A stretch of DNA of 7,614 nucleotides from Patescibacteria group bacterium (GCA_018814055.1 JAHJAL010000166.1:1-7614); one strand, 5' to 3'; positions 1 through 6,659 are shown, counted from the first letter of the stretch. Notes: a model not told the origin generated them from the sequence alone. Made by a program: numbers and translations.

Positions 1-93
1 ATCAGAAACCCAGGTAGAAATCTGATGGGTAATGTCCTGCATATCATAGGCGTTCTGACTTTTGAGTTGAAATTTATAATTAATAATTTTCAT
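1..93 (-). CDS. Partial gene, probable YjbQ/UPF0047 family protein (N-terminus only)
   Basis: The reverse strand from an ATG at 91-93 stays open to the window edge and encodes 31 residues beginning MKIINYKFQLKSQNAYDM, followed by QDITHQISTWVSD. The pattern of a short beta strand, a K-S/T-Q segment, then 'D-I-T' and an amphipathic helix matches the N-terminus of the YjbQ (UPF0047) family, sometimes called secondary thiamine-phosphate synthase. Family members are about 130-140 residues, so roughly three quarters of the gene lies outside the window and its conserved His/Glu residues cannot be checked. There is no clear Shine-Dalgarno sequence upstream; an in-frame ATG at 108-110 is closed off by a stop after six codons, so 93 is the only sensible start. 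The gene is divergent from the tRNA. The family call rests on N-terminal resemblance only. Confidence 0.55.
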   Translation of the reverse strand, partial: MKIINYKFQLKSQNAYDMQDITHQISTWVSD

Positions 94-188
94 AAGACAA
101 ATTTGGTCATTAATAACTCTGGCATGATGGGTGTGTTTCCATGCTTTTTTATAATATATCAAAAAGGCAAATGCTTGAATAGTGAAGA

Positions 189-217
189 TTGATTAATGCT
201 CTAAATATTGATAGTAT
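189..217 (+). promoter_or_regulatory. Candidate sigma70 promoter of the tRNA-Ser gene
   Basis: A -35-like TTGATT (189-194) and a -10-like TAGTAT (212-217) are 17 nt apart, each matching 4 of 6 consensus bases. Transcription would start near 224, about 27 nt before the mature tRNA, a reasonable leader for RNase P processing. The match is modest and AT-rich DNA gives such hits by chance. Confidence 0.35.
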
Positions 218-250
218 TTTAAGTGTCAAGTTCCGAGCTTGGTACTTTTT

Positions 251-337
251 GGAGAGGTGGCTGAGTGGTTTAAAGCGGCGGTCTTGAAAACCGTTGTCCG
301 TTCACACGGACCGGGGGTTCGAATCCCTCCCTCTCCG
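251..337 (+). tRNA. tRNA-Ser (anticodon UGA)
   Basis: A full class II tRNA cloverleaf can be drawn. The acceptor stem pairs GGAGAGG (251-257) with CCTCTCC (330-336), followed by discriminator G337. The anticodon stem 278-282/290-294 closes the loop CTTGAAA, placing anticodon TGA at 285-287, which reads UCN serine codons, chiefly UCA. The long variable arm (296-300 with 307-311, GTCCG/CGGAC) is the mark of a serine-type tRNA. The T arm pairs 313-317 with 325-329 around TTCGAAT. The 3' CCA is not encoded (TTT follows), so a CCA-adding enzyme is needed. It appears to be a single-gene unit with its own terminator. Confidence 0.97.
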
Positions 338-349
338 TTTTGTTTTGTG

Positions 350-384
350 CCCGTAGTTGTCATATGGATAATTACGGGATTTTT
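350..384 (+). terminator. Rho-independent terminator of the tRNA-Ser transcript
   Basis: CCCGTA (350-355) pairs perfectly with TACGGG (373-378); the stem can extend by two A-T pairs past one mismatch. The loop is closed by about 11-17 nt and the stem is followed by A and then five T residues (380-384). It lies 13 nt after the tRNA end, as expected for a terminator that isolates the tRNA unit from the hydrolase gene. Confidence 0.6.
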
Positions 385-395
385 GTGTTGGAAAG

Positions 396-404
396 TGTTA
401 GAAT
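396..404 (+). promoter_or_regulatory. Candidate extended -10 promoter of the hydrolase gene
   Basis: TGTTAGAAT combines the TGn element of an extended -10 with TAGAAT (399-404), 5 of 6 matches to TATAAT. No -35 is visible at the right distance, which extended -10 promoters do not strictly need. It sits after the tRNA terminator and would give a leader of about 40 nt before the start at 452. Confidence 0.3.
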
Positions 405-451
405 GTAGATGTGTATTGAGTAATCCTAATTTATTTGGTAACAGAAAAGAA

Positions 452-1465
452 ATGAATATAGAATGTATGAAAGTGAGGGATAAATGTGAGATTGAAATAA
501 TGGGAGATGAACGACTGGGAGGGTTGGAAGATGGTGTTGGCAGGGGGAGAGATGGCCGGTTGGTAATTGGCAAATTGATGAATTTGCGGGAATTAGGGGG
601 TTGGTTGCCACAGATGGGTATTGAGTATGATGGAGTTCTTTTAGATCAGATTGATGGAATCAAAAATATTGATGAGCCGCCGGTTATGGATGATCGACTT
701 CAAAGTCAAAACATGGCGGGAGCAAAAAAATTGGTGATGTTAAGTCAGGGATTGAAAGCCCCGAAAAATTGTCCAAGCAACAATTGGATTCGTCACTTTT
801 TGTTGGGTTATAATATCAGTACTCTTTCTTTTGAATATTATAAGGGCAATAAAGAAGCGGATGTAAGTATTCAGAAGCGGGCGGGAGATTTGGTGGATGT
901 TGTTCAAAAATATAAGAAGAGGGGTTATCTGGTCGGTGGGTATGGTTCAAGCATTGGGGGAACGGCTCTTTGTTTAGCGGCATCCCGTTTGTGGGAAGAG
1001 TATAAAATTCGGATGGATGTATTGGTAAATCGAACAATTATACCTCTTATGGATAGAGCATTGGTTAATGAGTTGAATAATAAAATTAAGGGAAATAGTA
1101 TCGATATCAATTTTATTAAGAATAATATAGATTTGGTGTGTGATTGGCTTGGTCGTGATAATATTGGTGTCTCAGCGAAGGAGTTGCGGGAGCTATGCAA
1201 TGGAGAATATAATGTTGATAAATATATTGAAAATGTAAAATGTCCGTTGCTGAATGTCCAGGGGTCAGAAGATAAGAAGGCGGATATGGGTTCGGTGAGA
1301 GAAATTATGTCGCGGAATAGGGTTGTCAATAAGGATAGCTTGTTTATTGAAATAGCCGGAGCTGATCATGGGTGTAGGAATAATGATGATTATTATAAGA
1401 TGCAATTATACTTGTTGCTAGTTTATATTAAGGGAAAGATGTCACAGAAATTTGTAAGTTTTTGA
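452..1465 (+). CDS. Alpha/beta hydrolase-fold protein with a long unassigned N-terminus
   Basis: From ATG 452 this gives 337 residues. The C-terminal two thirds look like an alpha/beta hydrolase: a strand ending KLVMLSQG (residues 94-100, where many families have HG), the nucleophile elbow GYGSSIGG with Ser167, a 'VKCPLLNVQGSEDKKAD' strand placing Asp274 as the acid, and IAGADHG with His306 as the base. The triad order and spacing fit an esterase, lipase or peptidase, but the substrate cannot be told. Residues 1-90 match nothing I recognise and include a Gly/Arg/Asp-rich stretch (residues 18-37). The reading frame stays open back to 239, but that part runs through the tRNA and its terminator and is rejected. 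ATG 452 is the first Met after them, with weak purine-rich sequence before it; ATG 467 or 500 are also possible. No signal peptide or membrane segment is seen. The TGA stop overlaps the promoter of the next gene. Confidence 0.72.
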   Translation: MNIECMKVRDKCEIEIMGDERLGGLEDGVGRGRDGRLVIGKLMNLRELGGWLPQMGIEYDGVLLDQIDGIKNIDEPPVMDDRLQSQNMAGAKKLVMLSQGLKAPKNCPSNNWIRHFLLGYNISTLSFEYYKGNKEADVSIQKRAGDLVDVVQKYKKRGYLVGGYGSSIGGTALCLAASRLWEEYKIRMDVLVNRTIIPLMDRALVNELNNKIKGNSIDINFIKNNIDLVCDWLGRDNIGVSAKELRELCNGEYNVDKYIENVKCPLLNVQGSEDKKADMGSVREIMSRNRVVNKDSLFIEIAGADHGCRNNDDYYKMQLYLLLVYIKGKMSQKFVSF

Positions 1466-1489
1466 TAATTTATAAAATGATTTTATAAT
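1462..1489 (+). promoter_or_regulatory. Sigma70-type promoter for the glycosyltransferase-methyltransferase operon
   Basis: TTGATA (1462-1467, 5 of 6 matches) and a perfect TATAAT (1484-1489) are separated by 16 nt. The -35 overlaps the hydrolase stop codon at 1463-1465. The predicted start near 1496 leaves a leader of about 34 nt before ATG 1530. The spacer and -10 also form an A/T-only inverted repeat, TTATAAAA-TGA-TTTTATAA (1470-1488), which could ease melting, bind a regulator, or be chance. It is the best promoter match in the window. Confidence 0.6.
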
Positions 1490-1529
1490 ATCTTTGGGGG
1501 TATTTATTAAATAAGGTTTTCTATTATAC

Positions 1530-2441
1530 ATGGGACAAGAGAAAGTTATTGTGAGTATAATTATCCCGACTCTCAATGAGGAAGAATATTTGCCCAATCT
1601 ATTGGGTGATTTGAAGAAGCAGAAGTTTGAAGATTATGAGGTGATTGTGGCTGATGCCGGATCCAATGACAGGACCAAACAAATTGCCAAAGAGTTTGGT
1701 GCCAAGGTTATCAAGGGCGGATTGCCTTCTATGGGAAGAAATGCCGGAGCAAAAGCTGCGATGGGAGAGTTTTTGTTCTTTTTTGACGCAGACATCAGGT
1801 TGCCGGTTGATTTTTTGCAAAATGCTTTTGATGAAATTCAGGAGAGGTTTTTGGACTTGGCGACTTGTGATTTTTGGCCGGAGACTGATTTGATAGTTGA
1901 TAAAGTACTACACAAAGTGGTAAGTACGTATTTCAAGGTCAATCAATACACTGACCCACAGGCGCCGGGGTTTTGTCTCTTGGTTTCCAAACGGTTGTTC
2001 GATCGAGTGGGCGGCTTTGATGAAGAAATAAAGCTGGCCGAGGATCATGATTTTGCCAGGAGAGCGTCGGAGTTACGTCCTTTGAGATTTTTGTATTCTA
2101 CTCATGTATGGGTTAGTGTGCGGCGATTACAAAAGGAGGGTCGTTTGGGATTGGTGAGGAAATATTTATCAGTTCGCGCTTATCGTTTATTGATTGGAGA
2201 GCTCAAGGGTGATGTGATGGAATATGAGTTTGATAAATTTGACGAAGGAAAGAAGTTTTTTTTGGAAGATAAGATGCTGGCGATAGATCGACGGTTGAAT
2301 AAAATCAATGAGCGGTTAAATGAGGCCGTGAAGGGTTATGTAAATAGGCGGGTAGATAGTATTGGAATGGGGAAGTATGTTGAACGGATTCGCGATCGAT
2401 ATCGCAGGACTGTTCGATCTTTGATTAAATTGATGGATTGA
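1530..2441 (+). CDS. Family 2 (GT-A fold) glycosyltransferase
   Basis: This 303-residue protein transfers a sugar from a nucleotide-sugar donor, probably to a lipid-linked or surface glycan acceptor; donor and acceptor cannot be read from the sequence. The N-terminus carries the GT2 hallmark VSIIIPTLNEEEYL (8-21), then VIVADAGSNDRT (38-49) with nucleotide-binding Asp42, GRNAGAKAAMGE (69-80), and the metal-binding DxD as DAD (86-88). The acceptor region has GFCLLVSKRLFDRVGGFDE and the catalytic-type AEDHD motif (170-174), followed by VRRLQKEGRLGLVRKY. Residues about 225-303 form a highly charged, probably helical tail outside the core fold, which may bind the membrane surface or a partner. There is no transmembrane segment, so the enzyme is cytoplasmic or peripheral. 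The ATG at 1530 directly precedes the first strand; no good Shine-Dalgarno is seen. The methyltransferase gene follows after 4 nt. Confidence 0.92.
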   Translation: MGQEKVIVSIIIPTLNEEEYLPNLLGDLKKQKFEDYEVIVADAGSNDRTKQIAKEFGAKVIKGGLPSMGRNAGAKAAMGEFLFFFDADIRLPVDFLQNAFDEIQERFLDLATCDFWPETDLIVDKVLHKVVSTYFKVNQYTDPQAPGFCLLVSKRLFDRVGGFDEEIKLAEDHDFARRASELRPLRFLYSTHVWVSVRRLQKEGRLGLVRKYLSVRAYRLLIGELKGDVMEYEFDKFDEGKKFFLEDKMLAIDRRLNKINERLNEAVKGYVNRRVDSIGMGKYVERIRDRYRRTVRSLIKLMD

Positions 2442-2445
2442 TAAA

Positions 2446-3036
2446 ATGGATTGGATCAAATATTATCATTTACAAGAACTGAATGTTGATCAAGAGATAG
2501 CCAAGAAGGCTGAAGTCATGAAGGATGAATTGGGCAAAGTTTTGTATGATTGGCAGACAGGTTTCGGGCAGACACCGGTAAGGGTGGCGGTGTTAGGATG
2601 TGGGGATATCAGGATGATGGATTGGCATCGGAAGATTTTTGGTGAACTATTGGGTCAAAACATAAAGATATTTACTTTCGATATTGATATTGATCATTTG
2701 GAAGGAGAGGAGAATGTTTTAAAGCATGATTGTCGGGAGCCGTTACCCAAAGCGCCGTTTGATATTGTATACAGTCATGTGTTGCTGAAATTTTTGCGGC
2801 CGGAGGATCAATGGAAAGTGATATGGAATTCTTATGAAGCGATCAAACCCCAAGGCAGAGCGATTCATGTTTTGGATAAGGATGATTATACCGACACCGG
2901 TGAGGTGGGGGATAAAGATAATTATCTGGTGTTGTTGGATGAATGGTTGGAAAGATTATATGATAGCAAGATCAAATATGATGAAGTAGATATCGATCAT
3001 GGCTTGGCGCTGGTGATTTATAAAAATGTGGATTAA
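2446..3036 (+). CDS. Class I SAM-dependent methyltransferase
   Basis: The 196-residue product has a Rossmann-type methyltransferase core. Motif I is VRVAVLGCGDIR (45-56), the SAM-binding loop; the acidic end of strand 2 is FTFDIDID (76-82); then HDCREPLP (94-101), and DIVYSHVLLKFL (106-117), followed by an AIKPQGRAIHVLD strand (132-144) that matches the usual 'LKPGG' segment. An N-terminal helical cap of about 40 residues precedes the core. The length is short for the family and leaves little room for a substrate domain, so the substrate is unknown. The gene begins 4 nt after the glycosyltransferase stop, which points to one transcript and coupled translation; methylation of a sugar or lipid glycan made by its neighbour is a reasonable guess. 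At its end it overlaps the convergent GT-C gene by 4 nt. Confidence 0.82.
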   Translation: MDWIKYYHLQELNVDQEIAKKAEVMKDELGKVLYDWQTGFGQTPVRVAVLGCGDIRMMDWHRKIFGELLGQNIKIFTFDIDIDHLEGEENVLKHDCREPLPKAPFDIVYSHVLLKFLRPEDQWKVIWNSYEAIKPQGRAIHVLDKDDYTDTGEVGDKDNYLVLLDEWLERLYDSKIKYDEVDIDHGLALVIYKNVD

Positions 3037-4484
3037 AAGCAGTTGTTTGGATCGCGGGCATATATCTGGATGGTAAATATTGAATGTGGACATAGAGTAT
3101 AGTTTTGTACAATGTATTGATCGACGGGGTTGTTTTGATCGTAATTGAATTTTGCGACCATTTGGTAGTCGACCAGAGCATATTCCGGTTGATTTTTGGT
3201 GAAAATTTCCAGGTAATTGGTTTGACAATTTTCCCGGCAGTAAATGGCATTGTGGGTCAAAGTATATGGGTTGTCTTTCCTAAGTTCAAAGTATATACCA
3301 GGTAAGAATGGTCCGGCGTATATGTTTTTGGCTTGTTTGAGTTTCGAGATATCAGTTTGGAAGACGTTTTGTTGTGCCAGGATGTCAATGGTAAATATAC
3401 TTGAATTCGTATTCTTGAAATGTATATCAATGGCAAATACAAATAAGATGATGGGTACGGTAATCAAGTAGAAAACTGTTTGCTGCCAGTTATTTCGGTA
3501 CATAATAGTTGGAGCGGCGGCAAAAAAGATGATTACAAAGGGGAAGATATTGATGATTAGATGAGTGATTTCAGTGTTATAAAAAATGCTGAGCAAAAGC
3601 CCTGTTTGGAAAAGACTGAGGGCCAGCCACAATTTTTTGCTAGTGTTGGTATATGTGGAATATGTAAACATGATTATTATAATAAATAGTTCCACAATGA
3701 TTACAGGCAGATCGTAAAAAGTAGTAGACAAATATTGGTTTGCTATTGGAGTTTTGATGAGATTTTGGTAAATGGAAGAAATGGTCCAGGGAGAGAATAA
3801 TATGAATGCAAAAATGAAAAAAGAAGATAGGTATAAAAGAAGGTGATTGATTTTGTGTTGTTTGGGTAATAGTAGTAGGTATGAAATAGCAGAAAAGGCA
3901 AATAAAAATAGACCTTTGGTATGAAGAAACCAGACTATCAAAGTGGTAAATAGTCCCGAGAGAATAAGTAAATACAATTTGGGAGTTTCTATGTTTTTGA
4001 GAACAAAAAACAACAGAATTACGGCCAAAAAGGTTGAGTGCCAGTTGTGGTTGATTATGGTGGTTTGGCAGTAACTGAGTGCCAGCCATGATAATAGGAC
4101 AACTATTTTACAGGAGGGGTTTTTGGTAAATCGGCTGGTTATTAAATACAAAAAAATAGCTGATAGGTACCAGAGTAGCCAGGAAAATATTTTGGTTGCT
4201 AGATATGATGGTTGGCCGATAATCTTCCATAGTAAGAAAATTGAATAGCTGGATCCGGGGGGAAGGTACTCATAGAAATCAACGTATAGTTTTTTGCCTA
4301 GCCACATTTGCCAGGCCATGTTTAATACCACTCCTTCGTCAGAATCGAGGTAGTGGTCAGAGAAGAGTACAAGAGAAATGATTGCGAGGGCAATCCAAAA
4401 CAATATCCAAAGATATTGATTTGATAATCGCTTATTTGTTTTTTGATTACTGGTTAGTAATTTATATAGTTTCGAGAAATTCAT
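3033..4484 (-). CDS. GT-C membrane glycosyltransferase (ArnT/PMT, GT39-like)
   Basis: The 483-residue protein has about 11-12 hydrophobic segments between residues 24 and 352 and a soluble C-terminal part (about 355-483). Between the first two segments lies LDSDEGVVLNMAWQMWLGKK, with Asp47/Asp49/Glu50 in the place of the GT-C catalytic loop motif, followed by 'YVDFYEYLPPGSS', closely matching the 'D-DEG ... G ... Y-D ... PP' signature of ArnT/PMT-type enzymes. These use polyprenyl-phosphate sugars and act on the outer face of the membrane on lipid or protein acceptors. The C-terminal segment YAGPFLPGIYFELRKDNPY (389-407) fits the extracytoplasmic domain of such proteins, and several Cys residues there (416, 420, 465, 482) could form disulfides. 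The start at 4484 overlaps the aminopeptidase gene by 23 nt; the next internal Met (55) would remove the first membrane segment and catalytic loop, so 4484 is favoured. Acceptor unknown. Confidence 0.87.
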   Translation of the reverse strand: MNFSKLYKLLTSNQKTNKRLSNQYLWILFWIALAIISLVLFSDHYLDSDEGVVLNMAWQMWLGKKLYVDFYEYLPPGSSYSIFLLWKIIGQPSYLATKIFSWLLWYLSAIFLYLITSRFTKNPSCKIVVLLSWLALSYCQTTIINHNWHSTFLAVILLFFVLKNIETPKLYLLILSGLFTTLIVWFLHTKGLFLFAFSAISYLLLLPKQHKINHLLLYLSSFFIFAFILFSPWTISSIYQNLIKTPIANQYLSTTFYDLPVIIVELFIIIIMFTYSTYTNTSKKLWLALSLFQTGLLLSIFYNTEITHLIINIFPFVIIFFAAAPTIMYRNNWQQTVFYLITVPIILFVFAIDIHFKNTNSSIFTIDILAQQNVFQTDISKLKQAKNIYAGPFLPGIYFELRKDNPYTLTHNAIYCRENCQTNYLEIFTKNQPEYALVDYQMVAKFNYDQNNPVDQYIVQNYTLCPHSIFTIQIYARDPNNCF

Positions 4485-5526
4485 ATTTCATTTTGGCGTT
4501 TTCTATAACTGTGATTCTGGAACCGTCTTCTTTGATCAGAGTGACGGTGGTACCTTCGATAGGGCATCCTTTGGAGAAGACGAGATCCCAGTGAGTGTCG
4601 CTGGTAACTCGGCCGCCAAAATGTGAGCTGGTGCCGTAAGCGATATGAAGGCCAGCTTTTTCGTCTTCAAGCAGGTTGCCGGTAATTTCTGCGTCCGGAT
4701 TGCAGCCGAGTCCCAACTCAGCTATATTGCGTCTGGTGTTGTTTTCGGCAAAATATTTTTTCATTTCAGTGGCTTTGGGTCCATCGCCGATAACATCAAT
4801 TATATTATTCTCTTCAATAATGTATTTTACTAATTCTTTATCGTATAAAAAGGGCATAGTACCTTTGGTTTGGCTGGGGCCGAATTTTTCTTTTTCTTTG
4901 CCGGCTGCTTCGTATGGCGTGATAAATCCTTCCCCGGCCGGGAAATTACCGGAACTACCCGATGTGGTGTAGTCACCATCGTCGGCAATCGCGTTTTGCC
5001 TAAATCTGAGGTCGACAAATAATTTGTCGTTGGTGGAGAATTCAATTTCGGCTCCGGCGGCTTCGTTCAAAATATTTTTGAGGGCATTGGCATATTTTTT
5101 TACTTTGGTGTAGTCAGCACTGATAGCAGATTCTTCCATTCTTTTTTCGATTCCCGGCATGCTGGCGATTCGTGATATATTATTGGGTTCTTTGATGATG
5201 GCTTTGAGGGGGGTGGTGTAGGAGTATTCGGACATGGAAAGTATGATGTGGTATTGCCTAATTAGTTCCAATATATCGTCCGGCAGGTAGTAATTATGTT
5301 GGCCGATGGTGGGAAATTCCTTGAGATCGATGGTGAGGTTTAAATCTTGTTCTTGGTTGATTTGTTCGAAAGTTTCCTGCCATTCTCTAGCCATTTGGCG
5401 GCGTCCCTGCCAGGGTTGGTTGTCGGGGAAACCTTCTTTGGGGACGTCGAGAAGGATAAGAATTTTTTCATCTTTTTTGGGCGCGAAGACGTCGATTAGC
5501 ATTTTTTGCCGTTCCGGTGGGGTCAT
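4462..5526 (-). CDS. M29-family aminopeptidase (leucyl aminopeptidase AmpS/PepS-like)
   Basis: This is a cytoplasmic dinuclear-metal exopeptidase that removes N-terminal residues from peptides. Conserved M29 blocks are all present (numbering from ATG 5526): GNFPAGEGFITP (193-204) with ligand Glu199, NIAELGLGCN (267-276) with Glu270, NLLEDEKAGLHIAYGTSSHF (284-303) with His294 and Tyr297, and VTSDTHWDLVF (307-317) with His312 and Asp314. These match the metal ligands and catalytic Tyr/Glu known for the family. The length, 354 residues, is slightly under the usual 360-410. The frame can also open at a TTG at 5538, but ATG 5526 is preferred because GGAAA lies 5 nt upstream of it. The gene follows the antiporter gene by 61 nt, with promoter-like sequence in and before the gap, and runs 23 nt into the GT-C gene. 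It probably serves general peptide turnover rather than the glycan genes around it. Confidence 0.9.
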   Translation of the reverse strand: MTPPERQKMLIDVFAPKKDEKILILLDVPKEGFPDNQPWQGRRQMAREWQETFEQINQEQDLNLTIDLKEFPTIGQHNYYLPDDILELIRQYHIILSMSEYSYTTPLKAIIKEPNNISRIASMPGIEKRMEESAISADYTKVKKYANALKNILNEAAGAEIEFSTNDKLFVDLRFRQNAIADDGDYTTSGSSGNFPAGEGFITPYEAAGKEKEKFGPSQTKGTMPFLYDKELVKYIIEENNIIDVIGDGPKATEMKKYFAENNTRRNIAELGLGCNPDAEITGNLLEDEKAGLHIAYGTSSHFGGRVTSDTHWDLVFSKGCPIEGTTVTLIKEDGSRITVIENAKMKYEFLETI

Positions 5527-5531
5527 GGTTA

Positions 5532-5536
5532 TTTCC
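5532..5536 (-). promoter_or_regulatory. Ribosome binding site that decides the aminopeptidase start
   Basis: On the reverse strand GGAAA lies 5 nt before the ATG at 5524-5526, a usable though weak Shine-Dalgarno. It overlaps the alternative TTG codon at 5536-5538, so initiation at that TTG would not use it. Other genes in this window lack even this much. Confidence 0.35.
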
Positions 5537-5579
5537 AAAACAAAATAGTAAATATTTTTTAAATTAACGAGTTGCGCGA

Positions 5580-5612
5580 ATTATATTTTATATTAGTTTG
5601 GTTATTTCCCAA
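5580..5612 (-). promoter_or_regulatory. Candidate internal promoter before the aminopeptidase gene
   Basis: On the reverse strand TTGGGA (5612-5607) is followed after 16 nt by TAAAAT (5590-5585), and a perfect TATAAT (5585-5580) overlaps its end. The elements lie over the last codons of the antiporter gene and would give a leader of about 45-50 nt. The -35 is poor (4 of 6), so this is only a candidate for separate expression of the aminopeptidase and GT-C genes. Confidence 0.27.
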
Positions 5613-6637
5613 ATTATATAAAGTATATAGGTGCCAATCAAGACGTGGCCGGCTTTGCGGCCGATTTTCCAGTCTTGAAGCCAGAGGATGATAAAGGTGA
5701 AAAGTACGGAAGAAAACAGGAGGAATATGGATCCATAGAGATTTTCAATATTTATGTGTATTGAATTTGATGTGTATAGATTGGCGATAAACCAGGGGAG
5801 GCCGAGGCCGATCAAGATATTGAATGTGTTGGAGCCGATAATATTGCCAATAGCCATGCTGCCATTGCCTTGGCGGGATACTGCGATGGATGATACAAGA
5901 TCAGGGATAGACGTGCCAATGGCAAGAACTGTTAAAGCTATAATTGATTCGGGGATACCAAGGAAAGTCGAAAGATATATTGCATTTTCGACCAAGATAT
6001 AGCTGAGGATGGCTATGAAACTGATTGAGATGAAGAAATTGGCCAAGTAGTGCCGGCGGGGGGGGAAAATATGGTCAATAAAAGTATCGATTGGACTGGA
6101 AAAATTTTGCAGCCATTTGATTTTGAATGTGGATCGGTTGGGAGTGAAATCGATTTTGATGTTGCGGTACGGCAAAATTTTTTTCCATTTGAAGATAGCA
6201 ATGATATATATGAGGTAGATCAGAATTAGTATAGTGGCTTCGGGTAGATCTATTTGTCCGTCTTGAATGGTTTGAATGAGCAAAATGATAGCGATTGAGT
6301 AAAACAGCATGTCACGCAATAGTGGTTGCCAGCGAAGTTTTATTTTGTGGACCAAGGCGGCGGCGCCGGAGATGACTAAAATGTTAAAAATAGCTGATCC
6401 AACAATTGCACCAGTACCGATGGCTAGATGATTTCCGGAATGGACTAAGGCAAAAATCACAATAAATAATTCTGGTGAACTTGAGCCAATAGCCATCAGA
6501 GTGGCGCCGGTGATGTCGGATGAAAGTTTATATTTTTGAGCAATTCTCTCGAGGGAGTCGACAAAATATTGATCGGTGACACGATGCAAAAGGTAGAAGG
6601 AAAAGACTAGAATTATTATTGAAATAATTGGATTCAT
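5588..6637 (-). CDS. Na+/Ca2+-exchanger-like antiporter (CaCA superfamily)
   Basis: The 349-residue protein has about ten membrane segments in two halves joined by a charged loop (about 150-197), the layout of bacterial CaCA exchangers. The two inverted alpha repeats are clear: alpha-1 has ATLMAIGSSSPELF (45-58) with Glu56 and GTGAIVGSAIFNILVISG (74-91); alpha-2 has LTVLAIGTSIPDLVSS (235-250) with Asp246 and IGNIIGSNTFNILIGLGLPW (263-282). Known members exchange Na+ (or H+) for Ca2+ across the membrane through these motifs. The wording resembles SLC24/NCKX proteins more than YrbG: alpha-1 'S-PELF', alpha-2 'PDL' and the terminal 'GLPW'. The position that is Asp in K+-dependent NCKX2 (Asp575) is Asn273 here, so K+ dependence is not expected. 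Start ATG 6637 lies 24 nt after the lipoprotein stop, without a Shine-Dalgarno but behind a 16-bp palindrome. Confidence 0.93.
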   Translation of the reverse strand: MNPIISIIILVFSFYLLHRVTDQYFVDSLERIAQKYKLSSDITGATLMAIGSSSPELFIVIFALVHSGNHLAIGTGAIVGSAIFNILVISGAAALVHKIKLRWQPLLRDMLFYSIAIILLIQTIQDGQIDLPEATILILIYLIYIIAIFKWKKILPYRNIKIDFTPNRSTFKIKWLQNFSSPIDTFIDHIFPPRRHYLANFFISISFIAILSYILVENAIYLSTFLGIPESIIALTVLAIGTSIPDLVSSIAVSRQGNGSMAIGNIIGSNTFNILIGLGLPWFIANLYTSNSIHINIENLYGSIFLLFSSVLFTFIILWLQDWKIGRKAGHVLIGTYILYIIWEITKLI

Positions 6638-6643
6638 TGGTGT

Positions 6644-6659
6644 TTATTGTGTGCAATAA
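6644..6659. promoter_or_regulatory. Perfect 16-bp inverted repeat before the antiporter start
   Basis: TTATTG-TGTG-CAATAA has perfect 6-bp arms around a 4-nt centre and lies wholly within the 24-nt gap between the lipoprotein stop (6662) and the antiporter start (6637). In RNA it could fold into a small hairpin ending 6 nt before the AUG; in DNA it could be an operator. Which, if either, is unknown. Confidence 0.35.

Noticed and set aside
142..169. Nine-base-pair hairpin (TGCTTTTTT / AAAAAGGCA with one wobble) and a TATAAT at 150-155
   Set aside because: The stem is mostly A-T, lacks a following T tract in either direction, and no -35 matches the TATAAT; it looks like AT-rich intergenic sequence.
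224..229. Perfect TTGACA on the minus strand as a promoter for the edge gene
   Set aside because: No acceptable -10 lies 15-18 nt further on (best is TATTTA, three matches), and the leader would exceed 100 nt.
239..451. N-terminal extension of the hydrolase frame through the tRNA
   Set aside because: The string EVAEWFKAAVLKTVV is the sense translation of the tRNA-Ser, again a known artefact, and the frame also crosses the tRNA terminator.
226..573. Minus-strand open frame of 115 codons across the tRNA
   Set aside because: Its C-terminal part (GEGGIRTPG ... TVFKTAALNHSATSP) is simply the antisense translation of the tRNA-Ser gene, a well-known false protein seen in many databases.
578..616. 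NLRELGGW in the hydrolase N-terminus resembles the NFRDLGG start of some tyrosine phosphatases
   Set aside because: No C-x5-R phosphatase active site follows anywhere in the protein, whereas a full hydrolase triad does.
1470..1488. Inverted repeat TTATAAAA-TGA-TTTTATAA as a terminator of the hydrolase gene
   Set aside because: It contains no G-C pair in the stem and no T run follows; its right arm is better explained as the -10 region of the next promoter.
5527..5609. Direct repeat GGTTATTTCC at 5527-5536 and 5600-5609
   Set aside because: Only ten bases long, with one copy inside the antiporter coding sequence; chance is a sufficient explanation.
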